NCBI GenBank assembly: GCA_029721515.1 | Contig: CM056561.1 | Coordinates: forward strand, 14,088,501 to 14,152,500 | Source: Synanceia verrucosa | Taxonomy: Eukaryota; Chordata; Actinopteri; Perciformes; Synanceiidae | Direction of reading: 5' to 3' | DNA: 64,000 nucleotides | Part shown: one piece after another, positions 35,501 to 50,500 of the stretch | How positions within the stretch are numbered: the first letter of the stretch is position 1 | How the letters are laid out: each line of letters opens with the position of its first letter | Made by a program: the position numbers and the translations under genes | Notes under the pieces: generated by a model | What the model was told of the DNA's origin: nothing | Databases searched by the model: none | The model's input: only the letters and a program-made list of their open reading frames with translations

Positions 35501-38500
35501 CTCTGCAACATTGTTGAACATCAGGGACAGTGCCTCTGGATTGGCAGACCGGGTGGTGGTTCCCTTCTTTAAGAAGGGGGACCGGAGGGTGTGTTCCAAC
35601 TATAGGGGGATCACACTCCTCAGCCTCCCTGGTAAGGTCTATTCAGGGGTTCTGGAGAGGAGGGTCCGTCGGGAAGTCAAATCTCAGATTCAGGAGAAGC
35701 AATGTGGTTTTCATCCTGGCCGCGGAAAAGTGGACCAGCTCTACACCCTCGGCAGGGTCCTGGAGTGTGCGTGGGAGTTCGCCCAACCAGTCTACATGTG
35801 TTTTGTGGACTTGGAGAAGGCGTTTGACTGCGTTTGACTGCTCATTGATCTCATTGATCTGATCATTGATCTCACTGATCTCAATGAGATCTTATCTGAG
35901 TGGTAGGACACTGTTGACCTTCCATCTTTTTGCTTGGCCAGGAATCAGCGGGAGAGTCGTTCTACTTTCTGTTCAGAGCAATAAAGCACCAGGTGGACAA
36001 GGGACCTGTGGATGCTGTGACAGGAAAAGCAAAATATACACTGAATGACAACAGGCTTCTGCAAGAGGATGTGGAGTACCGCACGCTGGTCAGAACACAC
36101 AGATATACAATATGAAGTATAAAAGAAAAGCTATTTTTTATATTTAATACTTCTTTTCCTCATTTGTTATAATATTAAAGGGCAACTGTATAACCTTTCA
36201 ACATGGGCACTACTTTGCCATGCTTTTGTGTGACTAATGTGACTGAAGTGACTCATGAAATAGGTCTGCAAAACAGGCTGCAATAATGCCTCCTGGACAC
36301 CATCAGTGTACATCCATTAGAAAACAATGTTTTAGCCATTGACTGGCTCAGATTGTTATTTTGTGTCAAACAACAGGACAAAAAAAATAAAATGTTTTCT
36401 TCTTCTCTCATTCACCCATTTATGGCCATCAAATACATATTCACACACCAATGCATGGCATTGAGAGGAATATGAGGTTAGGAGTCTTGCTCAAGGACAC
36501 CACTGCACATGAATGTTGGTGGCAGTTATCAGACCACCAACCTTCCGATTGGTGGTTGACTTGCTCTACCAATGAACCCCAGCCTCCACCAATGCTAGTT
36601 AGCATCCTTCTTTTTGTACTCTTGATGCTATTGTTTGTTCCAAACAATATTTTAAATACTGTATATCACTAATTTTGTTATGTACATTTTCAAGACCATA
36701 CTTCTAGTATTTAAAATAGATAGCAAATGACACTTTACTCTTTGCATAATATTACTTCCAATCTTCCAGATTTGACTAAATTGTGATGACAAGCTTTACT
36801 TAAACCACTATGGACAACTGCACACACTTGAACTATTCCCCAGAAATTCTGCATATCAATATTACAGTATTTCCCCCAATAATCAGCTCTTCCTGTTCAT
36901 CTTTCCAGACCTTAAATGTTGTGATGCCAGCTGCAGCTGCCTGTGGAAGTACTACTACTCAGACAGTACCGGCCAAAGTTCTGGACTGTGACACCATTAC
37001 CCAAGTGAAAGAAAAACTTCTGGAACAAACCTGGAAAGCAACGTCCTTTTCCCAGAGGCCACACGTTGACTCCTTACACCTTGGTAACTCAATCCGTCTG
37101 TTGCTATTACAAAGTTGGATAAGAGTATTCCAATGCAGACAGTAAAATATTTTAATCAAAGAATTACCTGGCCTTTCCATGTGTTCCCAAGTTACCAAAA
37201 GAGATATCGACACTCATGTGCTCTTTTCACAGAAACACATATACGTATATTTATATTTTGTAGTTTTCTTGAAGAAGCAGTAGCATAAGGCTACATAACT
37301 TTTTTTTTTTTTTTCCTTCCAGAATGGCGTGCAGGTGTTGCGGGTCACCTGATCCTATCAGATGAGGACATGACATCAGTAGTACAAGGCTTATGGAAGC
37401 GTCTTAATACATTGCAACACTACAAGGTAAGGGCAAGTCATGAAAAAGCTAACATATATGCACATACATTAACCATGCATGTTTAAGACAGGACGTGTGA
37501 AAGTTGATACAACTGCAATGCAGGTTCCTGATGGAGCAACAGTTGCCCTCGTCCCCAGGAAAACCAAAAATCACCTCCATGACAGCCATGATTACATGCC
37601 TGGAGAAAGTGAGTCTCATGCTGTTTTTGTTGATTGCACTCATACACACACCTAAGAGATTGACATGAATACATTATTCGGATATAAACAAATATCATCA
37701 AAAGTAACTTCTGTTAGAAAAAAATGACAGCGAGGTTCATCCTCAATAACGTTTCAAACCTCTGAGTACAGGACTTTTACTGTGCAGCCACTATTCACTA
37801 AAACCATTGCTAAAAAAAACACCAAGGGTGCATGTAAACAACAAGTGTTCAGAAGGATTCAGAGGGATACACCTAGTGGAGTTAATACCCAACTTGTAAT
37901 TGAATCACCCAAGACACATTTACTAAAACACTTCATTGAGGGTGGGATTCTAATTCAAATCAGGGTTTATGATCATTTGATGAATTTCGGTGCAGGGTTA
38001 ACATTTTGTATATTGTGTGGCAGCTAATCATATGCATTAACTTTACATACTGTAGGAGGAGAAAAACAATAGAAATTCAACAGCTGTATCCAGATGTAAC
38101 TAACTGGATGTTGATCTCAAGGCTGTCATGATTTAGCTCAACAGCTGAACAGTGTAAATCAGCAGGGGCCTCATGTACTAAGATTTGTGGATTCCATACT
38201 AATTGCTGGCGTACGCTGCAATCCGCAAAGCGCCGTACGGGGACGCACACATGCAAACCATGAGTCAGGGGAAAGAGTGATGATTGTTAGGATGTATGAA
38301 TTGTGTGTTGTACGAGAGTTTTATATACCTGGCTGACGATGCGGATGATCCTATCAAACACAGGTAGCATGGCCCAGATCAGGGTCGACTGGCTCACTCC
38401 CGTTTGGTCGGCCAGCTCCCGCTGAAATGAGCCAGTGGCAAAGAAGCCCAGTGTGCTGTGTGGGAGCTGACAGCGCATGACTTCTCGCTGTGGTGTGTGC

Positions 38501-41500
38501 CAAGGCTCGTCACAGCACTGCGCATAGCTGTTTACCAAATAGTGACAGTTTCCTAGCATCCCCTCTAAATGTTGCCAATGGACCAAAATGTATGCCAGCT
38601 ACATGGAATGGCGTTGGCATGGAACGGCACCAGTTTCCACGCTCACTTCACTGTTGATACATCTGAACGTGGATGGTTATCGTTTCCTGGTATATGCTAC
38701 TTTATACATTAGGCCCTAGCAGGTGGGATTGCTGTCTGACTGTGTCAAGGTTTCCCATGTTCAGTCAAATTAAGCCACAGGCTCCACTCCTGGTGGTGCC
38801 CTTCCATCAGTTCCTTTAAGTTTCAGTTTTGCAACCAACCATACTACCCTTGGAATTTCAAGACCTGTTTCCAGTATTTATGGTGCACTGGGTAGGATGA
38901 AATGTGAAGCTGTGAGTCAGCATTAAATTTTCTTTGGACTATCTTATGGTGTAATATATTCAGTTTTAACAATCTCTTGCTTGTGGTTTTCTTCTCCGAC
39001 CAGAGACTCCAATGCTGGATGATGGGGAGGAGGGGGGAGTTAGGCTTTGGCATCTGGTGAAAGCCAGTGAGGAGTCAGAGCTGCCCAAGCACAGGAGAGG
39101 TAGTCTGAGGGAAAGGGGCGGCGAGAGGGCCAAGGCTATCCCTGAGATCTATCTCACACGACTGCTCTCCATGAAGGTAAAACAGATGATTGAAGGTTTC
39201 CATCAAGGTGGTGCCTACTCACTCAACTTTGGCATCAAAGCAGACAAATGAGATGGATGTATTTAGTTATTCCTCTGCGGATTCTCCTCAGTATCTTAAA
39301 GTATTAAGTTAGTCGATCTGAGGGGGAGGGAAGAGAGACCAGATAAAGGACCCTGGGTACCAGTGGACATCAAAATATATAAATAGACACATATAATAAT
39401 TACAATAAATATAACAACAAGATCTGTTTAGTTATTATTTTTTCACTTCATTTGCTCTGTCTTAGGGCACACTGCAGAAGTTTGTGGATGATTTATTCAC
39501 TGCGATTCTCAGCACCAGTCGTCCCTTACCTCTGGCTGTCAAATACTTTTTTGATTTGTTGGATGACCAAGCACTGCTGCACAACATCACAGATCCTGAG
39601 ACCATCCACATCTGGAAAACCAACAGGTAACTTGAGCCAGAACTGGTCACAGGCCAACTTTTGTTGGACCAACACATCAGAGAAGTTATAAACACACTTC
39701 ATGGGAAACATCCAAAGGTTTATGATTCTCTTGAGTCAGTAAGTACTACTTACACAGAAACATGTGGACAACAGTTGATCACGTGTCTAGGTGTAGGTTT
39801 TCAGTCACCCAAGTCAAGGTAAATCAACAGTGCAAATAAGAGTCAGGTGAACTTGCTTGAAGTTTGCTGAAGATGTTTCACCTCTTCTTTGGTTCTAACT
39901 GGTGGAGAGTCCAGATATTGGTCTCAAGATGACCTGTTGTTTTGGTGGTTTCAGTTGTTTCTTTGCTTGCTGCTCCAGCACGAGCATAAATGTCTGGACT
40001 CTACAAATCAGTTTGAACCTCTTGGATGAGAGGTGAAATGTCTTTAACAAATTTCAAGTAAGTCCAGTTGAATTTTCTTGCTCTTTTGAATTGACAACAG
40101 GATTTTGCTACATACACGAGCTGAGCATGTCAGCTAACTTACGAAGATGAATAGGAAACACGGGAGATGTTTTCCACACATACAAACCATACATTTGCTG
40201 GAACATTAGCCTGTTTTTGGGTGGTGGGAGGAAGCCGTAATACCCAGAAAGTCCCCAGGCCAGGAATCAAACCTGGTATCTTCTCGCTACAGTATGAGGT
40301 GACAGTGCTAACCACTGCACCCAAACTTTTTGTTTGAAACTGCTGCTAAGTATTGAACTTTGCTGCCAGACGAAAACACACTTGCTGCCATCGGGAAAAG
40401 GAAACAAGAAGCCACAGTGCATTCTACCATGTCTGACAGACACTTGTACTGAAACCTAGACTAATGGATACATTTCTAACTTTTTAGGTCAGAGTGTAGG
40501 TAGACATATCTTAAATTGTAATTTAACTTTACTAGTATTAATCGTTATACAGAAAGTTACCAAGGATTTGTCTTCTTTTATTGAGCTAAAATGATTTTGT
40601 CTCAGGTATGGTTTTATGCCTTATCATTTATCATTGTGTAATCCTTTGGGCCTTTAGTGACTGTGGCCTGAACTTTGCCAGAGATGTTGGAGGAAATCAG
40701 TGATAAAGGTTGTACCAGTAGCCTGGGGATGTTTAATGTATAACCATATATGGATCAGGAGAAAATATATAAATATCTTTATATAAACTGTAAATCTTTA
40801 TCTTTTGATATCATGCTAAAAGCATGCATCAAAATTGTTGAGATTAATCTGCCTTGCTTTTCGCACCATAAACAATCCTGTGTACCAGTGTCAGTATGAA
40901 GGAGAAATGAAAAAACTTTATGGTGTTCACCATAGTAATCTGAACAAAAGATTAACTGAAGCGGTTTTTTTTTCCCTCTGACATACAGTACAGGTATAAG
41001 TATGCTGTCTTAATAGGCCTTATTATCTGTGGATCGCTGTTTTACATGTGCATCTACTTTCTTGTCTTGTCAAACAGTTTGCCATTGCGGTTCTGGATCA
41101 GTATTCTTAAGAATCCTCAGTTTATTTTTGACGTGCAGACCTCAGACCATGTGGATGCTGTGCTGTCTGTCATCGCCCAGACCTTTATGGATTCCTGCAC
41201 CCTCGCTGACCATAAACTCGGACGGGTGAGCTAATCACTTTAAGGCACTGTCAATGTAGTACGGTCACTGACATTGGAGAACTGGGCTAAAACAGTTTTT
41301 TTGAAAGAAAAAAGTTATTTGAGTGTACCATCATAGATCAAGGTATTGGCTGTTCAGCAGTGTACCGGTGCAACCTCCCCATGTTGTATTTTTTCATAAA
41401 ATAGGTGTTGTATTTCATTACTGCTGACCGCCAGAATGCGGTGATGAAAGCACTGAATGATCCCTTCGCAGCATGCGCAGTTCAAGTATGCATACCAACA

Positions 41501-44500
41501 ATGTCACTCGTGACCAAGAAAGGCAATAAGTTCTGGTGTCACTAGGTTTGGTTCCTCTTTTCCTCTTTTCTTCCTGTGTGCCATTCGCATACCACTGGAT
41601 ACAGCAGCATGAAGGAAAAGGAATAAGCCTATACGGCGTCTTAGCTCCGTCGCTGGTAGCCTTGTGACCAAGTAGGTCAGAGCAGCAGTGGTCCGCCTTC
41701 CAAAGGCTGCGACGGCAGTCTCCTTTCTCCTTGTGTCGGAAGTGAGTTTAACGCTGCTGGCGTCTCTTGTCGTTTGGGACCGGTACGGTCGAAATACTTT
41801 CTAACCTCCTGTCTTGTGTCGCACAATATGTACAAGCAAATGCAGGACGACGATGTGTTATAATAGATGCTCGTTTATTCCAGACTACGACATACATGCT
41901 AACAGGAAGGCGAACTTCACTCAACTGACTCCTGAAGATACACCCGGTAGCGCGTTGTATCGACCAATCACAATTGCCATACAGGACGGACACTAGGTGG
42001 TATCATAAGGCAGTGAATGTGTAGGTTACCAGATATTCTCTGAGAATATTACATCTCCCTTCTTTTAAAAAAAATAAAAAATGAACGCAGTACTTAACCT
42101 GAGGCATCATAACAACATTACGCCATGTATCAAAGCATCATGCAACCATTACAAAACATACTGTAACTAGTGCACAGGAAAATATATTTCAATGTTTTTT
42201 TTTGTTTTTTTTTACAATACTGTCAAGTATGACAACCATAACAATCAATAACGCGGTGTAGTATTCATTCAGAAAAAATGGCATTTCAACTCAGTATAGT
42301 GTACATTCAAGTGACATTTTGCAGGCTTCTTTTCCCCATCGTGCCTGAATATCAACAAACTTGGTCCTTGTGTGACAACCTATAAGTCCATGACTCTTCT
42401 AGGTTTGACAACGCGTCCATATCTTGACTGATAAGGGACAGCCACATTGGGAGGTGCAATATCAGTCATAGTGGGAGGTGTGGTGTCATCTGTTGCCTGT
42501 GGGGTAGGTGGTGTGGTGTGGTGTTCATCTGAGCTCACCTTACCACTGTGTACCTCGTTGGTGTCTAGAAGGTGGAGCCTGTTCCGTCGGTACTCCTGTC
42601 CCTCTGTGGTACATACGTGGTAGGACCGGTCTGTGTCAGCTGGCTTGATGACGACTGCTGGTTTCCAGTGGCCATGCTCCTGGAGTCGGATGCTCTGCCC
42701 TGGCTGCAGTGAAGTCATCGGGTGGGCTGCTCGGTCGTAGTACTTCTTCTGATGCTGCTGTTGCTGAATTCTCCTGGGGTAGACATCTCCGTGGTTGACT
42801 ACCTCTTGTTGCAGATGTTGGGGTGTGTTGGGTAGGACTGAGCGCAGGCGACGGCTTATTAAAAGCTGGGCTGGTGATCTGAAGTTGTCCACGGGTGTGT
42901 TACGGTACTCTAGGAGGCTGAGGTGGGGGTCTCTTTTGTCTGCTCTGGCTTTCTCCATGAGTGACTTGGCAATGTGTACGGCTCTCGGCAAGGCCATTGC
43001 TGCGGGGGTAGTGTGGGCTGCTGGTGACATGTGTGAATTCCCATTCTTTGGCAAATGTTTCAAACTCCTTGCATCTATACTGCGGGCCTCCATCTGAAAA
43101 CACGGTCTGAGGCACGCCGTGCCTCGAAAAGGCTGCTTTCAGCTTGCAGATCACAGCAGAAGCCATGGTGCTGTGTAGCTTGTCCAGCTCAAAGTACCGA
43201 CTGTAATAATCTACTGTGACAATGTAGTTGTCGTTGTTCCAAGTGAACAGATCCGTAGCCACTGCTTGACATGGTCTATCTGGAATCTGATGACACATCA
43301 TGGGCTCCTTGGTGTTAGAAGGTCTGAATGTGAGGCAAGTGGGGCATTTTCCAACCATCTCCTCTATCTGCTTGTTCATCCCTGGCCAGAATAAGATGTC
43401 ACGGGCTCTCAGCTTGCACTTTTCCATGCCCATGTGACCTGCATGTATTCGGGATAACAGTTCTGTGCGCAGTGAGGTAGGGTATGATGTTGTTCATCAC
43501 AGACAGTTCAGTCCTGTGATTCCAGTACTCCGCTATGCTATGAGGGCATATTTTCCTCTCCTCATGCCAGCCTAACTTGATCGTCCTCTTGAGCAGCACA
43601 AGTTGTGCATCTTTCTCACTCTCTACTCTGATTTCTTGTAGTTTTGTGTCGCTGACAGTTAGGTTGCTGTATACTGTGTGCACCTGCATGTCCATACCCT
43701 CCTTGAGACTGTCATCATGGTCAGACAGTGACTTCCTGGAGAGGGTGTCTGCGACGGGAATGTCCTTGCCTGGTTTGTGGATATGGTGAAGTCATATCTC
43801 TGCAGCTGGAGAATCATTCTTTGCAGTCTTGGGGGCGCTGCTGCAAGCGGTTTCTTCATTATGGACTCTAAGGGCTTGTGGTCGCTTTCCACAATGGTGT
43901 GGCGGCCATAGACGTACTGATGGAAGCGCTTGCATCCAAACAAGATGGCGTATAGCTCTTTCTCAATCTGGGCGTAGTTCACCTTACTGTCACTGAGTGA
44001 TTTGGACGCATAGCTGATAGGCTTTCCTTCTTGCAGTAAGACAGCACCCAGTCCGTATTTTGAGGCATCGACCTGGGGTCCGAGCTCCTTGCTGGGGTCA
44101 TAATAGGTGAGTACTGATCCCGGCTTACGTGTGATCAGCTCCTTCATTTTCTCGAATGCTGCATCATGCTGGGAATCCCATACAAATTCACTTGAGCTCT
44201 TCATCAGTTGACGCAGGGGGGCATTGATTTCGTACAACTAGGGGCAAACTTTGACAGATAGTTGATCATGCCAAGAATTGTTTCGAGCTCACCTTTGTCT
44301 TTAGGTGGTTCCATATCTCTCACAGCTCTGACTTAAGCTGGGTCAGGCTTGATTCCATCCTTGGTGATGATATGTCCAAAGTAGCTGACTTCTGTGGCAC
44401 AGATGGTGCTTTTCTCGGGGTTGAGCTTCACTCCTCACTCTCTGGAGCGCTGTAACATTGCACGGAGGTTCTTGTCGTGCTCCTCTTTGGTTTTTGCATA

Positions 44501-47500
44501 AATGAGGACATCGTCCACTATGGCAGTGACTCCCTGTAGACCCTCGTAGGTCTCGTCGACTCTCCGTGGGGAACTCGTCTTGGGCTGATATGATTCCAAA
44601 GGGTAGGCGGAGGAACCTGTATCGCCCGAACACAGTGTTGAAAGTAAATTCAGTTCAAGTAAAGTCAGTTTAGATGACTCTTCTGTGAGCTTGATGGCCC
44701 AGTAGCCTGGCATCCATGACGCTGAAATAGCAGGCTCCTGCCAGCTTAGCTGTGATGTCGTCGAGAGTGGGCAAGGGATAGTGAGGCCGTTTGATTGCCT
44801 TGTTGAGATCCAGGGGATTGAGACATAATCTCAGCTTGCCTGTGCGAGGTTTTTCTGCTGCCACCATAGAATTGACCCATTCGGTCGGCTCTGTTACTTT
44901 GACAATGACTTGCTGCCTCTCCATGTTTTGTAGCTCCAGCTTGAGGCGGTCACGTAGTGCGATGGGAACCCGTCTGGTGAGTGGACCACATGTATTGCGT
45001 TGGGGTCTAGGTGGATGGTGCATTCACCAGGTAACAGTCCTATTCCTGTGAAGACATCCTTGAACGTATCTAGAACTGACATCTCCGGTGTGTCAGACAC
45101 TGACAGTATGAGCTTGATCAGTCCAAAGTCCAAAGATGCTTTTAAGCCAAGCACTGGTGGTGCACGTGTGTCAACAATATGCACTTTTAACATTAGCTTG
45201 ATGTCTTTGTATTGGCAGTTAATGTTGCATTTGCCCTTGACATTGAGTTGCTCACCTCCATAGCCGTAGAGTGGGTGTAGTGAAGGCTCCAGTACATCCT
45301 GTACTCCTAGAGATCTGAATACATCTGGGGTTATGCCATTTGTGTCTGCACCTGTATCCAGCTTGAAGTGAACTTGCTCTGTATTTTTTATGTTGTTTCT
45401 TTGTGTCACTACGTCGATAAACAAAGCATCACTGTCTGGATCTTGGTTCTGTTCCATTTCACTTACTGTGTGCACTTTGCTGGTTTTGGAACAACACACT
45501 TTTGCAAAATGGTTCCATTTATTGCATATATTGCACTGTTTTCCTTTTCCAGGGCAAGTGTCTCTCTCTCCATGAGCCTTGTTTCCACAGTATCCATGTT
45601 TTGGAGCGTCCTTTGTCTTCCTCTTGAGGATCCTTGTGGAATTGCGACTGTTTACCTTTTGCCCAATCTTGGCGTGCTTTCCAGGTGGCGCCCTTTGATG
45701 TATGCCGACACACTGCATGCACAGACTGCTTGCGCAGGCTCGCGCTGCTGCTGGCAAAACTTCTGAGCTGTGCTTGTGCCATATCATTGCTTCTGGCAAT
45801 GTCTATCGCCTTATCCAGTGTCAAATCTGATCCGACATTCAGTAGCTTCTCTCGTATTTTGGGCAAATTTATTCCAAACACCACGCGGTCTCGGACCATT
45901 TCTTCGCTATTAGTGTAGCCACAGTCCTTAACGAGCTCAGCTCAAAGGCTCAGTAGCTCCCTGTACCTTTTAATGAAAGCAGTATCTAGCGAAAATCACA
46001 TTGACTTTGGGCTCTACGTATGCTTGGAAGCGATCATAGTAAGTTTCCAATAGCTTACGTTCATCTTCAGTGAGCATCCATGTGTTGTAGACATCTCTGC
46101 CTTTATCTCCTATCCAGAGAAGTAAGTAACTGCACTTTTCCTCCTCACTTTTCTTCTTGAAAGGACCAGAGAACATTAATTCCACATGCAACTTGAATTC
46201 GCGCCATGCTTCGGGCAGGTTGCTCGCATCCCAGTCCATGCGGGGTGAAGGAACTCCAGCGATGTCCATGTTTCCAGCTGTATTCCTTTTGTTGTCTTCT
46301 CAACGCAGGTTCGAGTCACTCTGACACCATGTCTTGTGTTGCACAATATGTACAAGCAAATGCAGGACGATGACGCGTTACAATAGATGCTCCTTTATTC
46401 CAGACTGCGACATACATGCTAACAGGAAGGCGAACTTCACTCAACTGACTCTGTACCTGAAGACACGCCCGGTAACGCGTTGTTTCGACCAATCACAATT
46501 GCCATACAGGACGGACACTAGGTGGTATCATAAGGCAGTGAATGTGTAGGTTACCATATATTCTCTGAGAATATTACACCTCCCAACTGAAGGTAAGGTT
46601 ATTGAATCAGTTTGTTTATTCTTTCCAAGACAAGCTGTGGGCTTGAGATGTGGTTTGGTCAGTGTAGACAGCGGTTTCGCTGTCTTCCCCCGAGATTCGC
46701 TGGAATACCCCAGTTTATTAGTAGCACGGTGACGGTAGCATTTGCATTCCCCTGCCTGTTTTTCCTCTGGCTGTTTGTGCACTACAGTAACCTGTAGAAT
46801 TGCAGAGGGTGTTTGGTTTTCTCCCCATCCGCTTGTCATATTAATCGTGCAGTTATCCTAGCGTTAGCGCTCGGGCTGCTCGGGTCACTCTTCCGTTGAA
46901 CTGATGTCCGCTGGGTTAGGCAGCATTCACGCCTTCTTCCCACGGCTTATTGGTACAGACTGTGTCCACTCAGCAGGATTAATTAAAGGTTTCATTGTAG
47001 CCTTTGCTGGCGAAGACGTTCACGTTCCCTCTCCCAGCTAACGGCATGATACCCAAGATGACGCAACTCTCAGTTGATTAAGTCTCGCTAAGTAGGCAGT
47101 GTATATAGAAAGCCTCAATTTGCAGTGATTTTATTAGGCTACTGTGACACCCTTTGGCTGAAGCTACTGGTTCTGACTTGCGTCTGCTGTATAGGGTCGT
47201 TCGCATCCCCTTCCCTCAGCTTATCATGTCCTGGGCTGAGCAGGTGGTGTTATATCCCCTTCCCTCAGCTTACATTGTATTTATTATCTATTGTAACTCT
47301 CATTGGCCTTGCATAGTGCATAAGCCAGTGGTGAGTAGGTGCCGTTCGCGCCCCTTCCCTAAGCTTATCACATACAGGGCTGAGTTGGTGATGCTGCATC
47401 CCCTTCCCTCAATTTAAACGGTCTATTATCTACTATGACACACTGATCCTTTGTTGTACATAAACCACCAGTGCTGTCTTCGTGCCCCCTCTCCTCAGCT

Positions 47501-50500
47501 TAGACAACATTGTTATTGTTATTATACTGGTTGGCCCTGTGTAGTGCCGTGACTTGTGTCTGCTGTGCTTCCCTCAAATTATTGCAGGCGGGGGCTGAGT
47601 GGGCAGTGCTCATATCCCCTTCCCTCAGCTCACACAATATTATCAATGGTGGTACATGTGTCGCACATAAACCACTGACTGGACTTGTCCTACCGGCAAA
47701 CGGCAGCCGGCAGACTCTGATACTGTTGTTGTTGCTTACTTTTTCCATGTGATATCGAATAATATGTCTCAAGCATATTATCGAAATTGATCAAAATTTT
47801 ATCGCGACCTAATCGAGATTGAATTATCGCCCAGCCCTAATATCTCCTCTGCCTCATGGACTATTATTGATGTTATGTTGATGTCATATCATCAGGTTTA
47901 GCCAAACCAGCTTTCAAATATCACACCTTATCATTTCATAATCTTTCTAAAGCTTGGACCCTGGCCTGACCTCTGACGCTGACTGCTGTCTCTGGGTTGT
48001 GTCCCCAAAGAATTATTCAAAATATAGGGGATATTTTGTATAACTGCTGTGGCAGCTGCATCAGCAGGGGCAGAACCCTGCTGGAAAGTGAAATTAGCTA
48101 TGCAGACATTACAACAGTGACAAACTTTTTACATCACAACAACTATGATCTTAATCAACTGCCTTATTTATGGGCACCACTACCTGACTTGCACAACACC
48201 TACTATGGACCCACAGCAGCTAATTTCCCAGGAAGAAGCATGCTAGCCACAGGTGTTACTGATGTCTTGTTCTCATTCTGCTTACACTTTAACACCTGTG
48301 CTTACCGTTCTACTTCCTTGAATTGGGTGCTGTGTAATGGGCAAATTAAAACATTGCAAGGCCTAAATTTTCACAAGGACATTTATAAAATTACTTATGC
48401 TTTCATGAAATTAACTGAATCATAAGCTGCAGGCCATGTCCTGCCTTACCCCGGACTGCATTTTTTTTTCCAAAAAAAAAGGTTTAGGATGAGAGACCCA
48501 GGGAACGTAGGGATAACCCCGCTGCCAACTAGCAAGCTAGCTAACGTTTATGGTCACGTAACTGTATGATACCATAAATCTAACATTCTCACTCTTCGCT
48601 TGAAACAACAGCCTTGTAAAATGTGAATTACTGTGACATGAATAACAAATTTGTCCCATACTTACACTTTGTCGAATCTGTTGTATGACAAAGAGCCACT
48701 CAAAGTCACTGGCTTTCCTCAGCGTTCTCTGTCGTTATTGGTCCGCCAAAACTACAGCAGAAAATGGCTACAACAGCTTCCGCCAGGCAGGTGCCAAGCT
48801 TAGCTGCATATGTTTGCTTAGCTGTCCATCAAACATAAAGCCAATGGGAATGCACCCATGGAAATCCCACCCACCAGTCACGTTTGTGTCAAAACTGCAA
48901 CCAAAAAGTCAGGGTAAACGTAAACGAGAGAGGTAGAATTGTAACCAAAGAAAATGATGTCAAACAAAACTGAGAAAGATGCAGAACAAAAATACAAGAG
49001 ACAATATGTTATTTTTTATTTTACATGATTAAACAAATAATTTGATTGCAATATTTCATTTTATTTTTTTGTTTGATTTTTTTTATTTGGTATTTTGAGT
49101 CATAATTTTTTGCTTGATGTTTTAAAAGCGTTCTTTGAACTATATGATGCAAAACTGATTCCATACAGATGTGTATATATACATAGTGTATATGTATATG
49201 TATAACACCCACTTTATGTGATATATGCTTCGTATTTCTCCATTTATCTTCCTTGCACAGGACTCGCCCATCAACAAGTTGCTATACGCCAGAGATATCC
49301 CACGTTACAAACAGATGGTAGAGAGGTAAGAATATGACAGCCAGTTGCCCACGAGCATCAGACATATAAAACATTCTGGAGGAGAGAGAAGGCTGGGAAG
49401 GAGGGAAGGAGAGAGAGGCACAGGATAATCTGTCAGTTCCAGACAGAGGGTAGACTAAGCCTGCAAGGTTTCCATGCATGGATGGTCTGAGAGCAGACTG
49501 CTACACGTACTACTGTCTGCTGCACATTAAACCCTGCATGTTACACTGATGATGTGTTCATGCTTTGCAAAGCAAGATATCTAATGTACCAAATATGCCT
49601 GTTTCATGAGTCTTATTTAAGAAATCTGTCCTGTACCCCTTTCTCTTCATATTCTACCACTGATATGCTACAGGTTTCTCCTATTTCGGCATTTGAAAAT
49701 AAACAGTATACAAGGTGCACATCTTTTTGGCTGGGGTATATTTCCGCAGATCATACCGAAAGTTGTTGGTTGCATTTGCTATTATCTGAGAAGAACATCT
49801 GTTATTTTCTCTCTTTAGAGGAGTTTTAAAGACTTTTACATTGAGTGAAGACACAGATCTGCTCATGAATGAAGAGAGAAGACGTATGTGGTCCTTGGCC
49901 AGTGCTCCGTCCTTCCTTTCAACAATTCTATTTGACTGCATATGAGCAAATGCACAGACAACCTATTTTATCCGTGCAGACGACACATGGAGGCAAAAAC
50001 AGACGAACGTGCAATAGATGTTGTGTGTACAACACATGATGTGTGGGTAACAATTTAATACAATTATAACATTGACAATGACAGAAATATGGTAATATGG
50101 AAATATGATAATAATGATGGTAGCAATGGTCGAGCTGGGCCTAACCACTAACCGCGTTTTTTTGGATAACTGAATTCCAAATCTCACATTCAAAAAGCAG
50201 TGTTGAACTCTAGTCTAAATTTTCACTCATTAATTGAAGTTGGCTTCTGATGAACACATCCTCTATTGCGACAGTAGTTTTACACCAGTTTTCTCTACAT
50301 ACTGTACATGTTCTATATGCAGTCAGGTGTCAGGATGAGGGTGTTGCATAATGCTACCATGAACGGATTTGAGTGGTAAATATACAGTAATAGCAGAAAA
50401 ACATAGAAAAAGTATCTATCTGCTGTCAAGTTGCTTTTGTTTTAGCGATAATTCCTGGCAGCTGTTTCCTTCTCTTCTATAACTCTATACTCCTCTCTCT

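Larger units (their letters stand above)
41810..46578 (-). mobile_element. Complete Ty3/Gypsy LTR retrotransposon, antisense in plxnb1 intron 29 (4,769 bp)
   Basis: Two LTRs (41810-42053 and 46330-46578) begin TGTCTTGTGT and end AATATTACA. CCTCC flanks both sides (41805-41809 and 46579-46583), a perfect 5-bp target duplication. The purine tract is at 42054-42066 and the tRNA primer site is at 46307-46329. Order on the minus strand is gag, protease, RT, RNase H, integrase, the Gypsy order. The LTRs differ by about a dozen bases and a 5-bp indel by eye, and the coding frames are broken, so it is not recent. No envelope-like frame was seen. Confidence 0.95.

Noticed and set aside
46307..46329. 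A partial tRNA gene
   Set aside because: It abuts the LTR exactly and is explained as the primer-binding site.
41810..46578. An endogenous retrovirus with envelope
   Set aside because: The order protease-RT-RNase H-integrase with short LTRs and no env-like frame after integrase fits a Gypsy retrotransposon.
46920..47660. A CRISPR-like array
   Set aside because: Repeats are degenerate with uneven spacing in a vertebrate intron, so it is a minisatellite.
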